64,000 bases of DNA from Leptolyngbya sp. FACHB-321 (GCF_014695975.1 NZ_JACJPI010000083.1:186001-250000), one strand, 5' to 3'; counted from the first letter of the stretch, positions 9,038-20,782 are shown. The notes: generated by a model from the letters alone, not told the origin. Translations and numbers: made by a program.

Positions 9038-10387
9038 TTAGCCTTTTCCTACCCAGGTTCTCACCACCCGTCCAGTAATATCTTGCTGGAACCAGGGTGT
9101 GTTGACAGAAAGTGATTTGAGTGATCGGGCGTCTACTGTCCAAACCTGCTGCGGGTCGAAGAGCGTTAGTTCGGCAGGCTGTCCGGGGGCGATCGTGGCA
9201 GCTTTTTGCTGTAAGCATAGGGCTGGACGACTGCTGAGACTACGCCACAGATCCAGTGCTGTCCATTTGCCGGTAGCGACTAACGCTTGCCAGAGTAATG
9301 GCAATGCCACCTCTAAACCGATCGTGCCAGGAGGCGCTTCGGCAAAGGCAACGGTTTTTTCTTCGTAGGTGTAAGGTGTATGATCGATGGCGATCGCGTC
9401 GATCGTGCCGCTTTGTACGCCTTGAATCAGCGCGTCCTGATCGTCAGGGTTGCCTAGCGGTGGTGCAAGGTGCAAATTCGGGTCATAGCTGCCGATCGCC
9501 TCACTGTTGAGCAGCAGATGCATCCAGGTAGTACTGGCAGTGATAGGCAATCCCCGCGTCTTCGCTGCCTGGACGAGCGCTACACCCCGCGCGGTCGAAA
9601 GGCGCATCAGGTGAACAGGCGTGCCAGTCGTTTCAACGCATTCCAAAAGGGCTGACAAGGCAGTGGTTTCGGCGATCGTAGGAATCCCTGGCAAACCAAA
9701 GCGTAGCGCTGCCTGTCCTTCACGCATGACCCCGTTACCGCTCAAGGCTAGGTCAGAAGCCCAAAGTGCGATCGGTTTGGCGATCGGGTGCAAATATTCC
9801 AGCAGGCGACGAACCAGCAATAAACTGGTGAGCGATCGACTATCCGCAAAGCCAACAATCCCGGTCGCTGCCAGTTCACCCAACTCGGTCATTTGTTGTC
9901 CTTGTACAGCCAGGGTCAGCGCGCCCCAGCAGTAGAGGTGGGGAATGGGGAGCCGGGAGTTGGGAGTTGGGTCTGACGCTTGCATCCATGCTTCCCCTGC
10001 TCCATCGGCTCCCCTCACTCTCCCCTCTCCCTTCAGTTCTTGCCAGCGGTTCTGCACCCAGGCAACGCTACCTGGATGATCGATCGCGGGTTTAGTATCT
10101 GGCAGGATGGCGATACGGGTAAAACCACCCGCACTGGCAGCTTGCAAGAGTGATTGCAGCGTCTCACGTTCCTCAAAACCGGGTTCACCAGAGTGACTGT
10201 AAAGGTCAACTAAACCACTGCCCAGCACCAAACCACGACAATCCTGCACTTCAGTTGCGTCCGAGCTGTCTGCGATCGCATCACCAATCGCCTGCACAAT
10301 GCCGTCTGCAATGAGCACATTCGTAACGCGATCGGTATTTGAAATGGGATCAATTACTCGTACTTGTTGAAGTAGTTCAGTAGGCAT
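9038..10387 (-). CDS. pyrC: Dihydroorotase-like protein with altered metal site (paralogue 2)
   Basis: The 449-residue product resembles the cyanobacterial dihydroorotase subgroup with GLVDLYSHSGEPGFEERETL (near residue 58). The canonical DxHxHxREPG is changed: the first metal His is Tyr and the catalytic Arg position is Gly. Other boxes also deviate (LPDTKP for MPNTxP, AIAIDHTPYTYEEK for DHAPH). Such proteins can be non-catalytic partners of aspartate transcarbamoylase, as known for some PyrC homologues, or may have reduced or different activity. Residues of roughly 110-145 (genomic 9946-10040) form a low-complexity insert made of GGGAGTT-type heptamers that resembles the spacers of this genome. 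Start ATG 10387. The substrate assignment is uncertain. Confidence 0.75.
   Translation of the reverse strand: MPTELLQQVRVIDPISNTDRVTNVLIADGIVQAIGDAIADSSDATEVQDCRGLVLGSGLVDLYSHSGEPGFEERETLQSLLQAASAGGFTRIAILPDTKPAIDHPGSVAWVQNRWQELKGEGRVRGADGAGEAWMQASDPTPNSRLPIPHLYCWGALTLAVQGQQMTELGELAATGIVGFADSRSLTSLLLVRRLLEYLHPIAKPIALWASDLALSGNGVMREGQAALRFGLPGIPTIAETTALSALLECVETTGTPVHLMRLSTARGVALVQAAKTRGLPITASTTWMHLLLNSEAIGSYDPNLHLAPPLGNPDDQDALIQGVQSGTIDAIAIDHTPYTYEEKTVAFAEAPPGTIGLEVALPLLWQALVATGKWTALDLWRSLSSRPALCLQQKAATIAPGQPAELTLFDPQQVWTVDARSLKSLSVNTPWFQQDITGRVVRTWVGKG
9946..10040. repeat. Spacer-like heptamer repeat inside a dihydroorotase gene
   Basis: On the plus strand GGGAGTT occurs twice in tandem (9955-9968) inside a G-rich then C-rich stretch (to about 10035, CTCCCCT-like). 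The composition is that of the intergenic repeats at 10395-10553 and 42850-42990. The reading frame of the gene stays open through it. Confidence 0.6.
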
Positions 10388-10394
10388 GGGTAAG

Positions 10395-10553
10395 AGGAGA
10401 GGGGTGAGGAGAATGAGTGAGAAGAGTTTTGACTGAAAAGTGAAGAGTCTTGAGTTGATTGAGCAGTCAGCGGTCAGCCTTTAGCCTTTGGCTTTTAGCC
10501 TGACTCCCGACTCCCCCTTCTGCCCCCTACCCTCTGCTTTCTGCCTTCTGCCC
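10395..10553. repeat. Low-complexity heptamer-type spacer repeats
   Basis: The spacer between the two minus-strand genes contains a purine-rich run (GGAGAGGGGTGAGGAG), a CAGTCAGCGGTCAGCC motif, TTTAGCC repeats and a C/T-rich run. These are the short, tandem heptanucleotide-type repeats common in filamentous cyanobacteria. No gene is seen. Confidence 0.6.
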
Positions 10554-11906
10554 CTACAACGCTCCTGCCGCTGTTTGATCCAAAATGCCATCCGATAGAT
10601 GAACGGTAATATTCATTGCCATCAGAACAGGTTGAATGTCGGTTGTGGCGGCATAATCGATAACGCTGACCGCACCGTTGCCTTGCTTAAAGTTCCAGAA
10701 ATGCTCTGGACCAAGACCCAAAACGTAGCAGAGAATCGCTTTGTTTACGGCATCGTGGGCAACGACGAGGGTGGTGCCGGGTTCAGGTCTACTGGCAGCG
10801 GTTTGCACAATTTGATCCCAGGCTGCGATCGTCCGCTCCCACACTTGCTGGAGGTTCTCGCCTTCCGGCATCTGCACCGTTTCGGGCGATCGTTGCCATT
10901 GGTGCAACGTACCGGGATACCCCGCCTCAATTTCTGCTTCTAGCTTTCCTTCCCATAGCCCGTGGCTGATTTCTTTCAGGTTAGCTTCCAGTTCCAGCGA
11001 CACATCCGGATGGTGTTGGAGAATGACCTCAGCAGTTTCTTTGGGGCGCAGCATCGGGCTACTAACGGCATGGTGAATGGGGATCGCTTTAAGAAATGCC
11101 GCTGCCCGCTGCGACTGTGCCCGTCCGTTCTCGTTCAGCGGTACGTCGATGTGACCCTGAAACCGCTTTTGGCGGTTCCAATCTGTCTCGCCGTGACGCA
11201 CCAGCAAAAAACGCGCTCCCTGCTGCCCAGATTTAGGTTTTGGCAGCGGTTCGCCCAGATGAGCCGTTAAGTTAAGCGACTCGATTTGCACCGCGTCTCC
11301 GAACCCGCCTGCAAAGTTCAAAACGCTGATGCCGCAGTTAGATTGATGCACCGACTGATAGCGATCGCTCGGCAGCCCGATCGCGGTAGAAATTAACGCC
11401 CGATTGATGCCGCTATGTGCCACCACGAGAACAGTTTGCCCTTCGTGGCGCGGTAATAGCTCCCGCCAGAACGCTTCGGCTTGCTCAAACAGTGCTGGCA
11501 CTGGGTAATAGTCTGTTGCACCATCCGTATCGGGTGCAGCCATCTTTAACTTGTGGGGTCGCCTTTGCCAGTTGCGGTAGCCCTCGGGGTCTTGCTCGGC
11601 AATCTCGCTAAACAGCTTGCCTTCCCAATCGGTCAGGTTGATTTCCTTCAACTTATCAGTGGTTTGCAGTAATGCAACAGGCGGCGTTTTAAGACGAGAC
11701 AAAATGCGATCAGCGGTATCCTTTGCTCGTCGCAGAGGGCTGCTGTACACCGCATCAAAAGACAGAGCACTGAGGGCTACACCGACTTGATCAGCCGATC
11801 GCTGCCCTGCCTCTGTAAGGGTCGATTTATCACCATGACCCTGAACACGTCGTTCAACGTTAAAGCTACTCTCGCCGTGACGAACGAGGATGATGCGGGT
11901 AGTCAG
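10554..11906 (-). CDS. Tandem histidine phosphatase (phosphoglycerate mutase-like), CTG start
   Basis: Two histidine-phosphatase domains in tandem, 450 residues. The first contains RIILVRHGESSFN about residues 4-16 and the second FLLVRHGETDWN about residues 235-245, with downstream His motifs (VVAHSGINRALI, VVAHDAVNKAIL). The N-terminal RHGE motif is only reached if translation starts at CTG 11906, in place where homologues carry ATG-Thr-Thr-Arg; GGAGG lies eight bases upstream. There is no ATG, GTG or TTG in a suitable position between the SD and the RHGE motif. The first ordinary start in frame (GTG 11750) would remove the catalytic His. Tandem cyanobacterial homologues include metal-independent phosphoserine phosphatases, so that function is possible; phosphoglycerate mutase activity is less likely. 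Confidence 0.85.
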   Translation of the reverse strand: MTTRIILVRHGESSFNVERRVQGHGDKSTLTEAGQRSADQVGVALSALSFDAVYSSPLRRAKDTADRILSRLKTPPVALLQTTDKLKEINLTDWEGKLFSEIAEQDPEGYRNWQRRPHKLKMAAPDTDGATDYYPVPALFEQAEAFWRELLPRHEGQTVLVVAHSGINRALISTAIGLPSDRYQSVHQSNCGISVLNFAGGFGDAVQIESLNLTAHLGEPLPKPKSGQQGARFLLVRHGETDWNRQKRFQGHIDVPLNENGRAQSQRAAAFLKAIPIHHAVSSPMLRPKETAEVILQHHPDVSLELEANLKEISHGLWEGKLEAEIEAGYPGTLHQWQRSPETVQMPEGENLQQVWERTIAAWDQIVQTAASRPEPGTTLVVAHDAVNKAILCYVLGLGPEHFWNFKQGNGAVSVIDYAATTDIQPVLMAMNITVHLSDGILDQTAAGAL

Positions 11907-11919
11907 AAGTTTGTCCTCC
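11896..11919 (-). promoter_or_regulatory. Ribosome binding site deciding a CTG start
   Basis: Reading the minus strand, GGAGG is followed after eight bases by CTG at 11906-11904 and then the codons for Thr-Thr-Arg-Ile-Ile-Leu-Val-Arg-His-Gly-Glu. The spacing is good for initiation at CTG. Confidence 0.6.
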
Positions 11920-12211
11920 AGTAAATTGTTAGTTATTAGTTGTTTGCGGGAGCAGGGGAGGCAGAAGGCAGAGGACGGAGGGCAGAAAATGAAGACTTGT
12001 TTTTACCTTTTACCTTTTTACTTTTACCTTCCTCTCTCCTCTCTCCTGAAGAATTTTACCCCGTCTAGCGTACAGCCTTTGCCTATCTAAGCGACAATCG
12101 TTCTACAGGATCTGTGATCCTCATTCACAATGCAAAAGTGCAGTGCAAAGGTTCTAGCCGTTTTTAGTTGATAGCTAACGGCGAACGGCTAATCGTTACG
12201 TTGGAGAATGC
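11907..12211. other. Spacer without a gene
   Basis: About 305 bases between divergent genes. It holds a purine-rich stretch (GGGAGGCAGAAGGCAGAGG) then a pyrimidine run with TTTTACC heptamers (about 11950-12045), and the SD GGAG for the next gene. No reading frame here looks like a protein. Confidence 0.6.
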
Positions 12212-13726
12212 ATGACAATTAAGCGGATCGTTCTGGTGATCTTGACAGTGCTGGCGATCGCCCTCATTGGTCAAGATCTGCTGGCAAGCTGGAGTCAACC
12301 CCAGTTCCAAAGTCGGTTGGAGCTGTACCAAACTAATCTGGTGCTGCAGGCGACCGAGTGGCAGGGCGACGATCCAGGCTTAGTGTCGGTTCGCAAGGGC
12401 ATCATCGGTGCTGAACCCGTACAGGGAGCCACAAAGCAATACCAAGAGCTACGCCAATCTGCCCAGAAAAACCTGGAACGAACTCAGCTTTTGCTGGCTT
12501 CTCCGACTGCCGATCCATCCTTAAAGGTATCGACACCCAAACTAGAACGCCTGATTACCGAACTCGATCTCAGGCTGGGTGTCCTTCAGGTGCAGCAAGG
12601 GCAGACTGCGACAGCACAAAAAACCTGGGCAGGCGTAATTCAGCAAACAGACGGGAAAGCTAACCTTGAGCCACTGAGCAAAACGGCTGGCGTCCTGGCA
12701 GGGCTTTGGAGCGATCCACCCCGGTTGTTCCCTGATGCCGAACAAACGCTGAAGCAAAATCTGGATAGCTGGTTTCGCTATCGGTCGCTCGCCCAACTGT
12801 ACAAACTACAGCAACGACAGGACGCACTGACAGATCTTCAAGCAGCGCAACAGGCAACAGCAGAACGGGCGCTCACTAATTTGGCGATCGTCGGCGGCAT
12901 CCCCACCATCAGCGGTTTGCTTGGCACCGTTATTCTGCTTTTTTTGCTGGGGCAGTGGGTCGTGCGACGCAAGCAATCTCTACTTGCACCAGAAGGAATC
13001 GCTGCGTGGACAGTGCCGTGGGATGGCGAAATTGTCTGGCAGGTATTGATCTTTGGCTTCTTTCTGGTGGGGCAAATCCTGCTACCGCTAGGGCTTGGCG
13101 TGTTTCAGCAAGCAGTGGGCTTCAATCCGGCGACATTGAGCGAACGCGTCAGAGCGCTTTACATCCTGGTGAATTACCTACTGTTAGCGGCTGGCGGCTT
13201 AGCAGTACTGTACTTCTCGATTAAGACATTCTTGCCGCTACCCGATGGTTGGTTTCAGGTCAAGCTACGGAGCCGATGGTTCCTTTGGGGGCTTGGTGGT
13301 TATTTCGCAGCGCTACCACTGGTGATTCTCATCTCGCTGGTCAACCAAAAAATTTGGCAGGGGCAGGGCGGCAGTAATCCTATTTTGCCGATCGCCCTGG
13401 AAGGCAAAGACCAGGGTGCCTTTGTGCTCTTTTGCATCACCGCCGCGATCGCCGCTCCCATTTTTGAAGAACTTTTGTTTCGGGGTTTCTTGCTGCCTTC
13501 ACTCACTCGCTATATGCCTGTTTGGGGCGCGATCGTCTTGAGTAGCTTTATCTTTGCTCTCGCGCACCTCAGCCTCTCGGAAGTGCTGCCGCTAATGACA
13601 TTAGGGATTGTGCTGGGCTTTGTCTACTCGCGATCGCGCAACCTCCTCGCCTCTATGCTGCTGCATAGTCTCTGGAATAGCGGCACACTTCTCAGCCTGT
13701 TTGTCTTGGGCAGCAGCACGCAATAG
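12212..13726 (+). CDS. CPBP family intramembrane glutamic endopeptidase
   Basis: A 504-residue membrane protein. Residues 1-220 form an extracytoplasmic helical segment behind an N-terminal membrane helix (about residues 5-25). From about residue 225 there are six or more membrane spans. The CPBP (Abi, CAAX-protease-like) motifs are present near the C-terminus: EELLFRG (EExxxR, about residue 416), FALAHLS (the FxxxH box) and LLHSLWNS (HxxxN/S). Such proteases cleave within or near membranes; cyanobacterial substrates are mostly unknown. GGAG lies six bases before ATG 12212. The gene stands alone, with a 600-base spacer after it. Confidence 0.92.
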   Translation: MTIKRIVLVILTVLAIALIGQDLLASWSQPQFQSRLELYQTNLVLQATEWQGDDPGLVSVRKGIIGAEPVQGATKQYQELRQSAQKNLERTQLLLASPTADPSLKVSTPKLERLITELDLRLGVLQVQQGQTATAQKTWAGVIQQTDGKANLEPLSKTAGVLAGLWSDPPRLFPDAEQTLKQNLDSWFRYRSLAQLYKLQQRQDALTDLQAAQQATAERALTNLAIVGGIPTISGLLGTVILLFLLGQWVVRRKQSLLAPEGIAAWTVPWDGEIVWQVLIFGFFLVGQILLPLGLGVFQQAVGFNPATLSERVRALYILVNYLLLAAGGLAVLYFSIKTFLPLPDGWFQVKLRSRWFLWGLGGYFAALPLVILISLVNQKIWQGQGGSNPILPIALEGKDQGAFVLFCITAAIAAPIFEELLFRGFLLPSLTRYMPVWGAIVLSSFIFALAHLSLSEVLPLMTLGIVLGFVYSRSRNLLASMLLHSLWNSGTLLSLFVLGSSTQ

Positions 13727-14333
13727 CGATGAGGCACATCTGTGAAAGACTAAAGCGAAGATAAACTTTTGTTACTTGAAATCTTCCTGATGTCGTTTGT
13801 AGAGAGTCTGGGGGATGAATAGAGCAGAGCATTACGGCAAACGAATTGTGCCGCTTAGTTTCGTTTGTCTGTCAGAAGCTAATTAAGCTTGCTTTTGCAA
13901 GTTTGTATAACTCTGATGGCTCATTGCAGCACTCAATGATGGGTGCAGTTTATGGCGGTGAGATCGCGGTCAGCAGGAACGATAAGACGTAGGAACTGAG
14001 TACGAAGCAAGCCTTACATTAGGCTTTTTTGCAGAAGCACACATTATGTATGCCTTGATTGAGATGGCTTTAGATCCATCATTTGAGCCACTTTAGATTG
14101 CTGCATTGATGTTGCTTGATTGGCTGTGTTCTAAATTTTCTTTCCAGCTAGCCTTAATGAGTTAAGTTTTCTAGGGAATACTTTATTCCAATAATTCGGG
14201 GGAGTAGATTAAATATGACTTCAATCCGGGCGTGATTAAGTCGATCGAAAATCAGCCTCACAAAGTGCTGAAGTTGGTTTTTGGTATGGTCTGAGACGAG
14301 AGCATCAATTTTTGCATTTTGGAGAGAACGACT
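13727..14333. other. 607-base spacer with a possible terminator
   Basis: No reading frame looks coding. A weak hairpin (14009-14030) lies in it. The rest is AT-leaning sequence with no recognisable repeat; a GGAGAG SD for the next gene is at its end. Confidence 0.5.
14009..14030 (+). terminator. Candidate rho-independent terminator
   Basis: AAGCCT (14009-14014) pairs with AGGCTT (14021-14026) around a six-base loop, followed by TTTT. It lies 280 bases after the protease gene stop, so it may end that transcript or an unseen small RNA. Confidence 0.4.
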
Positions 14334-14990
14334 ATGGAAAGTTACGGGTCGACAGGGCTTGAAGGCTTACTTCATAAAAGCTACACAGTGAAGATTAGCG
14401 AGTACATTGGCAGCGGTTGGGCAACACTCAAGAAAAATCTAGGTGGGTTTGTTGGCTTTACACTTGTGGTTTTCTTGATTAACATTGCGATCGCTAAAAT
14501 TAACCAATCTGCCTCTCCTGTCGGTACATTGATCAGCCTTTTGATTTCTGGTCCTTTAAATGCAGGCTTTTTCATTGTGGCATTCAAGCTTTTGAGAAAT
14601 CGCGCTACAACGTTTGGTGATTTCTTTAGAGGTTTTAATAACTTCCTGCCGCTTTTTCTGGTTAGCCTTATTTCTAGCGTGATGATTGGCATTGGATTTG
14701 TGCTGATTATCATTCCTGGTATTTACCTGGCAGTTGCATACACCTTTGCGCTGCCTTTAGTGCTTGAAAAGAAGATGAACTTCTGGGATGGAATGGAGTT
14801 TAGCCGCAAGCTGATTTCCAAGAATTGGTTCTCCTTCTTTGGCTTTGCTTTTGTGTTGGTATTACTAAATCTGGCGGGTGCTTTGCTGCTGGGTATAGGT
14901 CTGCTAGTGACGATTCCGCTCAGTGTTTGCGCTATTGCTGCCGCCTATGCAGACATCGTAGGTTTACCCTCTTCCACCTCTGATTTTTAG
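14334..14990 (+). CDS. Multi-pass membrane protein of unknown function
   Basis: The 218-residue protein starts at ATG 14334 with GGAGAG nine bases upstream; a TTG at 14319 overlaps that SD and is unlikely. There are four to five strongly hydrophobic segments (about residues 40-55, 65-85, 105-140, 160-200), the third being a broken pair with IIIPGIYLAVAYTFALPLVLE. The pattern, including an amphipathic DGMEFSRKLISKNW segment, resembles bacterial membrane proteins of the DUF975/YciC-like kind. No catalytic motif is seen. Residues 1-25 are cytosolic. It is followed after 114 bases by the copper ATPase, same strand, but no functional link is visible. Confidence 0.8.
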   Translation: MESYGSTGLEGLLHKSYTVKISEYIGSGWATLKKNLGGFVGFTLVVFLINIAIAKINQSASPVGTLISLLISGPLNAGFFIVAFKLLRNRATTFGDFFRGFNNFLPLFLVSLISSVMIGIGFVLIIIPGIYLAVAYTFALPLVLEKKMNFWDGMEFSRKLISKNWFSFFGFAFVLVLLNLAGALLLGIGLLVTIPLSVCAIAAAYADIVGLPSSTSDF

Positions 14991-15104
14991 TGACGGCTTA
15001 CAGTAGAAGCGCCTCTACTAGTCAGATTTGCTTAAAGAAAGTGGATAGTTTTTGACCAATCGCCTTCTACTTCATCTACGCTCAAGAGAGAACCCCGTAG
15101 ATGC

Positions 15105-17885
<2,781 letters not shown>

Positions 17886-17971
17886 TTCGCTGTAGTTTCG
17901 GTCAGACTTGCTTTTGCACTACTTGTATCAAGACTGCCCGTGTCAAGTAAACCAACAGTCTCTTAGGTCTC

Positions 17972-18493
17972 ATGTCTTCAGAATCTTATCAAAGTCATTT
18001 GCTGATTGTTGAAGATGATAACGGACGGCGCAGTATTGCGCTGGACGGCTCCGAATACTCTATTGGCAGAGATCCATCCTGCGATATCTGCCTTGATTCG
18101 CTCTTTGTTTCTCGCCGTCATGCAACGCTGCTGCGCCTTCCAAATGGTGATGGCACCGTTAGCTATCGCATTGTTGATGGCGACCTTGAAGGCAGACCAA
18201 GTTCCAATGGGTTTTTGGTCAACGGCTATCGTCTTCGTACACACAACTTGCAAAACGAAGACGAGGTTGTGTTCGGACCGCGGGTGCGCATCATTTACTA
18301 TTTGTGTCAGCGCGATAGCGTAGTGACGATGCCAGTCGATGAGTTTGACATTACGCTGATTAGCCCAGGCATGATGGACGATGATGGTGGTATGTCTAAA
18401 CGTAAACGTCAGGTGTTGAGCCTCCTTAACGCTTGGCAAAAGCAACCACGACGATCAGTCTTAAAGCTTAAGCGCAAGCGATCGGAGCAGTAA
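17972..18493 (+). CDS. FHA-domain protein, copy 1
   Basis: A 173-residue protein with a forkhead-associated phosphothreonine-binding domain at about residues 25-105: SIGRDPSCDI (Gly-Arg), SRRHATL (Ser-Arg-x-His) and SSNGFLVNG (Asn-Gly). These are the residues that contact phosphopeptides, so binding is likely. The C-terminal tail from residue 130 is basic (KRKRQ, KLKRKRSEQ) and may contact nucleic acid or a partner. A close paralogue follows 400 bases downstream on the same strand. Partner kinases are not obvious here; a PP2C phosphatase lies elsewhere in the window. ATG 17972 has an AGG upstream. Confidence 0.93.
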   Translation: MSSESYQSHLLIVEDDNGRRSIALDGSEYSIGRDPSCDICLDSLFVSRRHATLLRLPNGDGTVSYRIVDGDLEGRPSSNGFLVNGYRLRTHNLQNEDEVVFGPRVRIIYYLCQRDSVVTMPVDEFDITLISPGMMDDDGGMSKRKRQVLSLLNAWQKQPRRSVLKLKRKRSEQ

Positions 18494-18893
18494 TTTCAGT
18501 TGCCATTAGCAGTCTAAGGCACGGAGCATGAACGGGGGCTGGGGGCGTTACCCCTAACCAGAGCTTTTACTGGTTGTTGCTCAGAATGATTTGCGCTATC
18601 TACACTCAGCGTCCCGTTCAAACTGCATTACTTTGCTACGGGCTTATCTAAGCTTTGTAAGCACCTGGGGCTGTGTTGCTCTTTGATTCAGAGGCAGTGC
18701 GTTTAGGTATCCGGCTTGGAATATTTTGATCAGCGGTAAATCTAGGCTGTGTTCTGCAACAGGCGCTATGATGGCGAAGTAGTGCTGTTAGCTTCCATCA
18801 CTTAAGCTAGGCTAGAAGTGTAGTGAGCTAGTTTAGAAAGCTTCAGGAAATCGGTCTAGCCAGCGCTTACCTCACCACGTCACGTATTGTTCA
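18494..18893. other. 400-base spacer between FHA paralogues
   Basis: No coding signal. It contains short pieces such as AGGCGCTATGATGGC (about 18760), which echoes GGCGCTATGATGGC in the end of the P-ATPase gene (about 17788), a possible duplication trace. No terminator with a T-run is seen. Confidence 0.4.
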
Positions 18894-19316
18894 ATGCCTT
18901 CAGAACCGCATCAAAACCATTTGCTGATTATTGAGGATGACAAAGGACGGCGAGAATTTGTCCTTGATGGTCCTGTTTATTCGATCGGGCGAGATCCAAA
19001 ATGTGATGTGCGGCTCGTTTCGCAGTTTGTCTCGCGCCGTCACGCGACCTTAGTGCAGCTCCTCAACGATAATGGCACCTATTATTACCGCATTGTGGAT
19101 GGCAATCTTAAAGGCAGAACAAGTGCCAATGGTCTGATGATCAACGGACGCAAGCTTCAGGCACACGATTTGCAAAATGAAGATGAAGTTGTCTTTGGAC
19201 CACAAGTACGCGCTATCTATTATTCTCTTAAGCGCGATGCCATCATGACAGTGCCACCCGACGAGTTTGACATTACGCTGATTAGCCCAAATATGATCGG
19301 CGATCCAGAAGATTAG
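18894..19316 (+). CDS. FHA-domain protein, copy 2
   Basis: A 140-residue FHA protein closely related to the gene 400 bases upstream: both begin M-S/P-S-E with QxHLL.IEDD.GRR, share SIGRDP, SRRHATL, the Asn-Gly motif (SANGLMINGRKL) and the same closing segment DEFDITLISP. The copy ends shortly after that segment, so it lacks the basic tail of the first copy. The pair is a tandem duplication followed by divergence of the C-terminus. Phosphothreonine-binding residues are conserved in both. Expression and partners unknown. Confidence 0.93.
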   Translation: MPSEPHQNHLLIIEDDKGRREFVLDGPVYSIGRDPKCDVRLVSQFVSRRHATLVQLLNDNGTYYYRIVDGNLKGRTSANGLMINGRKLQAHDLQNEDEVVFGPQVRAIYYSLKRDAIMTVPPDEFDITLISPNMIGDPED

Positions 19317-19358
19317 TGCATCGACCGCAGTGGTTGCCTAGTTCCATCAGTCATTGCC

Positions 19359-20744
19359 TTAAACGCTAGCGTTTACAGCGCTGGTGTTAATGCGGCGGGC
19401 GATCGCAGTCAGCCGAAAATTGCTGGAGGGCACGAATGTAATGCCACGGCGTTCTGGCTTGACGGTCCCCTGCGTGGTAGCAGTCAAGGTATAGCAAGAG
19501 AGGACAGTTGCCAGCACCAGCTTCATTTCGTACAGCGAAAAGGCTGCGCCAATGCAGCTTCGTGAACCGCCGCCAAAGGGCAGAAACTCATAGGGCGAAA
19601 ACTTTTGCTGCAAAAAGCGGTCTGGCTGAAATTGCTCTGGGGCAGGATAGGTCTGTGAGCGACGATGCGCCAGGTAAATGCAAGGAATTAGAATGGCTCC
19701 TGGGTCAAACGTATAGTCTCCAATCTGCACGGGTTCTTTGACCTTGCGCGGCTGGGAGATGAGCGCGATCGGGTAGATTCGCAGCGACTCTTTGCAGACA
19801 GCGGTTAAGTAGGGTAACTGAGCGAGGCGATCGGGGTCTGGTGCGTTGCCCAATGACTCAAGCTCTTGCTGTAATTTTGCTAATACTGATGGCTTTTCAT
19901 GCACCCAGTAAAACGCCCAGGAGAGAGCTGATGCAGTCGTTTCATGCCCCAGCAGCAAAAGAGTCATTAACTGATCGCGTAATTCTTCGTCGCTCATTGA
20001 TTGACCCGCTTCATCTTGAGCTGATAGCAGTAGCGTCAAGACATCGGCGCGATCAGGATCAAACTGAACGCGACGCTGCCGAATTTCGGCATAGATGAGC
20101 TTGTCAATCTGATACTGCTGCTTGAGGAACGCACCCCACGGACTCCAGCGCCCTAAATCTCGTTGCAGCATTGGGAAGAAAAATTGGCTGGAATACAGCG
20201 GCGATGTAACCGCTTCCAGCAGTGCGTTTAACAAATGTTTGAGCTGATAGTAGCGCGGTCCTGGCGTCATGCCAAAGACGACCCGCAAAATGATCTGAAG
20301 CGAAATTTCAGACGTAGATTCTCGAATCGAGAAGGGTTTATCTAAAGTCCAGTCTGCAATCACTTGACGGGTCAGATCGCAAATGAGCTGACCATAGGTG
20401 CGCATACGATCGCCATGGAGCGGTGGCATCAAAAGCTGTCGCTGTCGCTGGTGCCGCTCGCCATCTAGCATGATAAGAGAACGATCGCCCGTCAGCGGTC
20501 GAAACACATGGGTCACTTTACCCAACTCAAACTGACCGGCTGGAGCTGTGAAGATTTGCGCGATCGCCCCTGGATCGCCAAAAAATACGACAGGCGGCGA
20601 CTGCCAACCCAACACGCGCGTTGTGAACGTATCACCATAACGTTGGGCGCACTGCTCCAGAAAGCCAATTGGTTGGGCGACTAACGCCAGCGTTTGCAGC
20701 AGTGAGGGGGTGGTCAATCCATCGGGCAAAGTGCTTACACTCAT
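19359..20744 (-). CDS. Cytochrome P450, CYP110-like
   Basis: A 461-residue soluble P450. The heme Cys is at about 397 in FGGGSRSCIG; the I-helix oxygen-binding motif is LLLLGHETTAS (about 262-272); ExxR is KESLRIYP. The N-terminus (LPDGLTTPSLLQTL) and overall pattern fit the CYP110 family, which is widespread in filamentous cyanobacteria and includes fatty-acid and alkane hydroxylases in Anabaena. There is no redox partner gene beside it. Its start lies only 38 bases from the start of menH on the other strand, so the promoters must overlap. Substrate unknown. Confidence 0.92.
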   Translation of the reverse strand: MSVSTLPDGLTTPSLLQTLALVAQPIGFLEQCAQRYGDTFTTRVLGWQSPPVVFFGDPGAIAQIFTAPAGQFELGKVTHVFRPLTGDRSLIMLDGERHQRQRQLLMPPLHGDRMRTYGQLICDLTRQVIADWTLDKPFSIRESTSEISLQIILRVVFGMTPGPRYYQLKHLLNALLEAVTSPLYSSQFFFPMLQRDLGRWSPWGAFLKQQYQIDKLIYAEIRQRRVQFDPDRADVLTLLLSAQDEAGQSMSDEELRDQLMTLLLLGHETTASALSWAFYWVHEKPSVLAKLQQELESLGNAPDPDRLAQLPYLTAVCKESLRIYPIALISQPRKVKEPVQIGDYTFDPGAILIPCIYLAHRRSQTYPAPEQFQPDRFLQQKFSPYEFLPFGGGSRSCIGAAFSLYEMKLVLATVLSCYTLTATTQGTVKPERRGITFVPSSNFRLTAIARRINTSAVNASV

Positions 20745-20782
20745 CGCGAATTAAAGGTAGAAGGCAAAAGGTTAATCAATCA

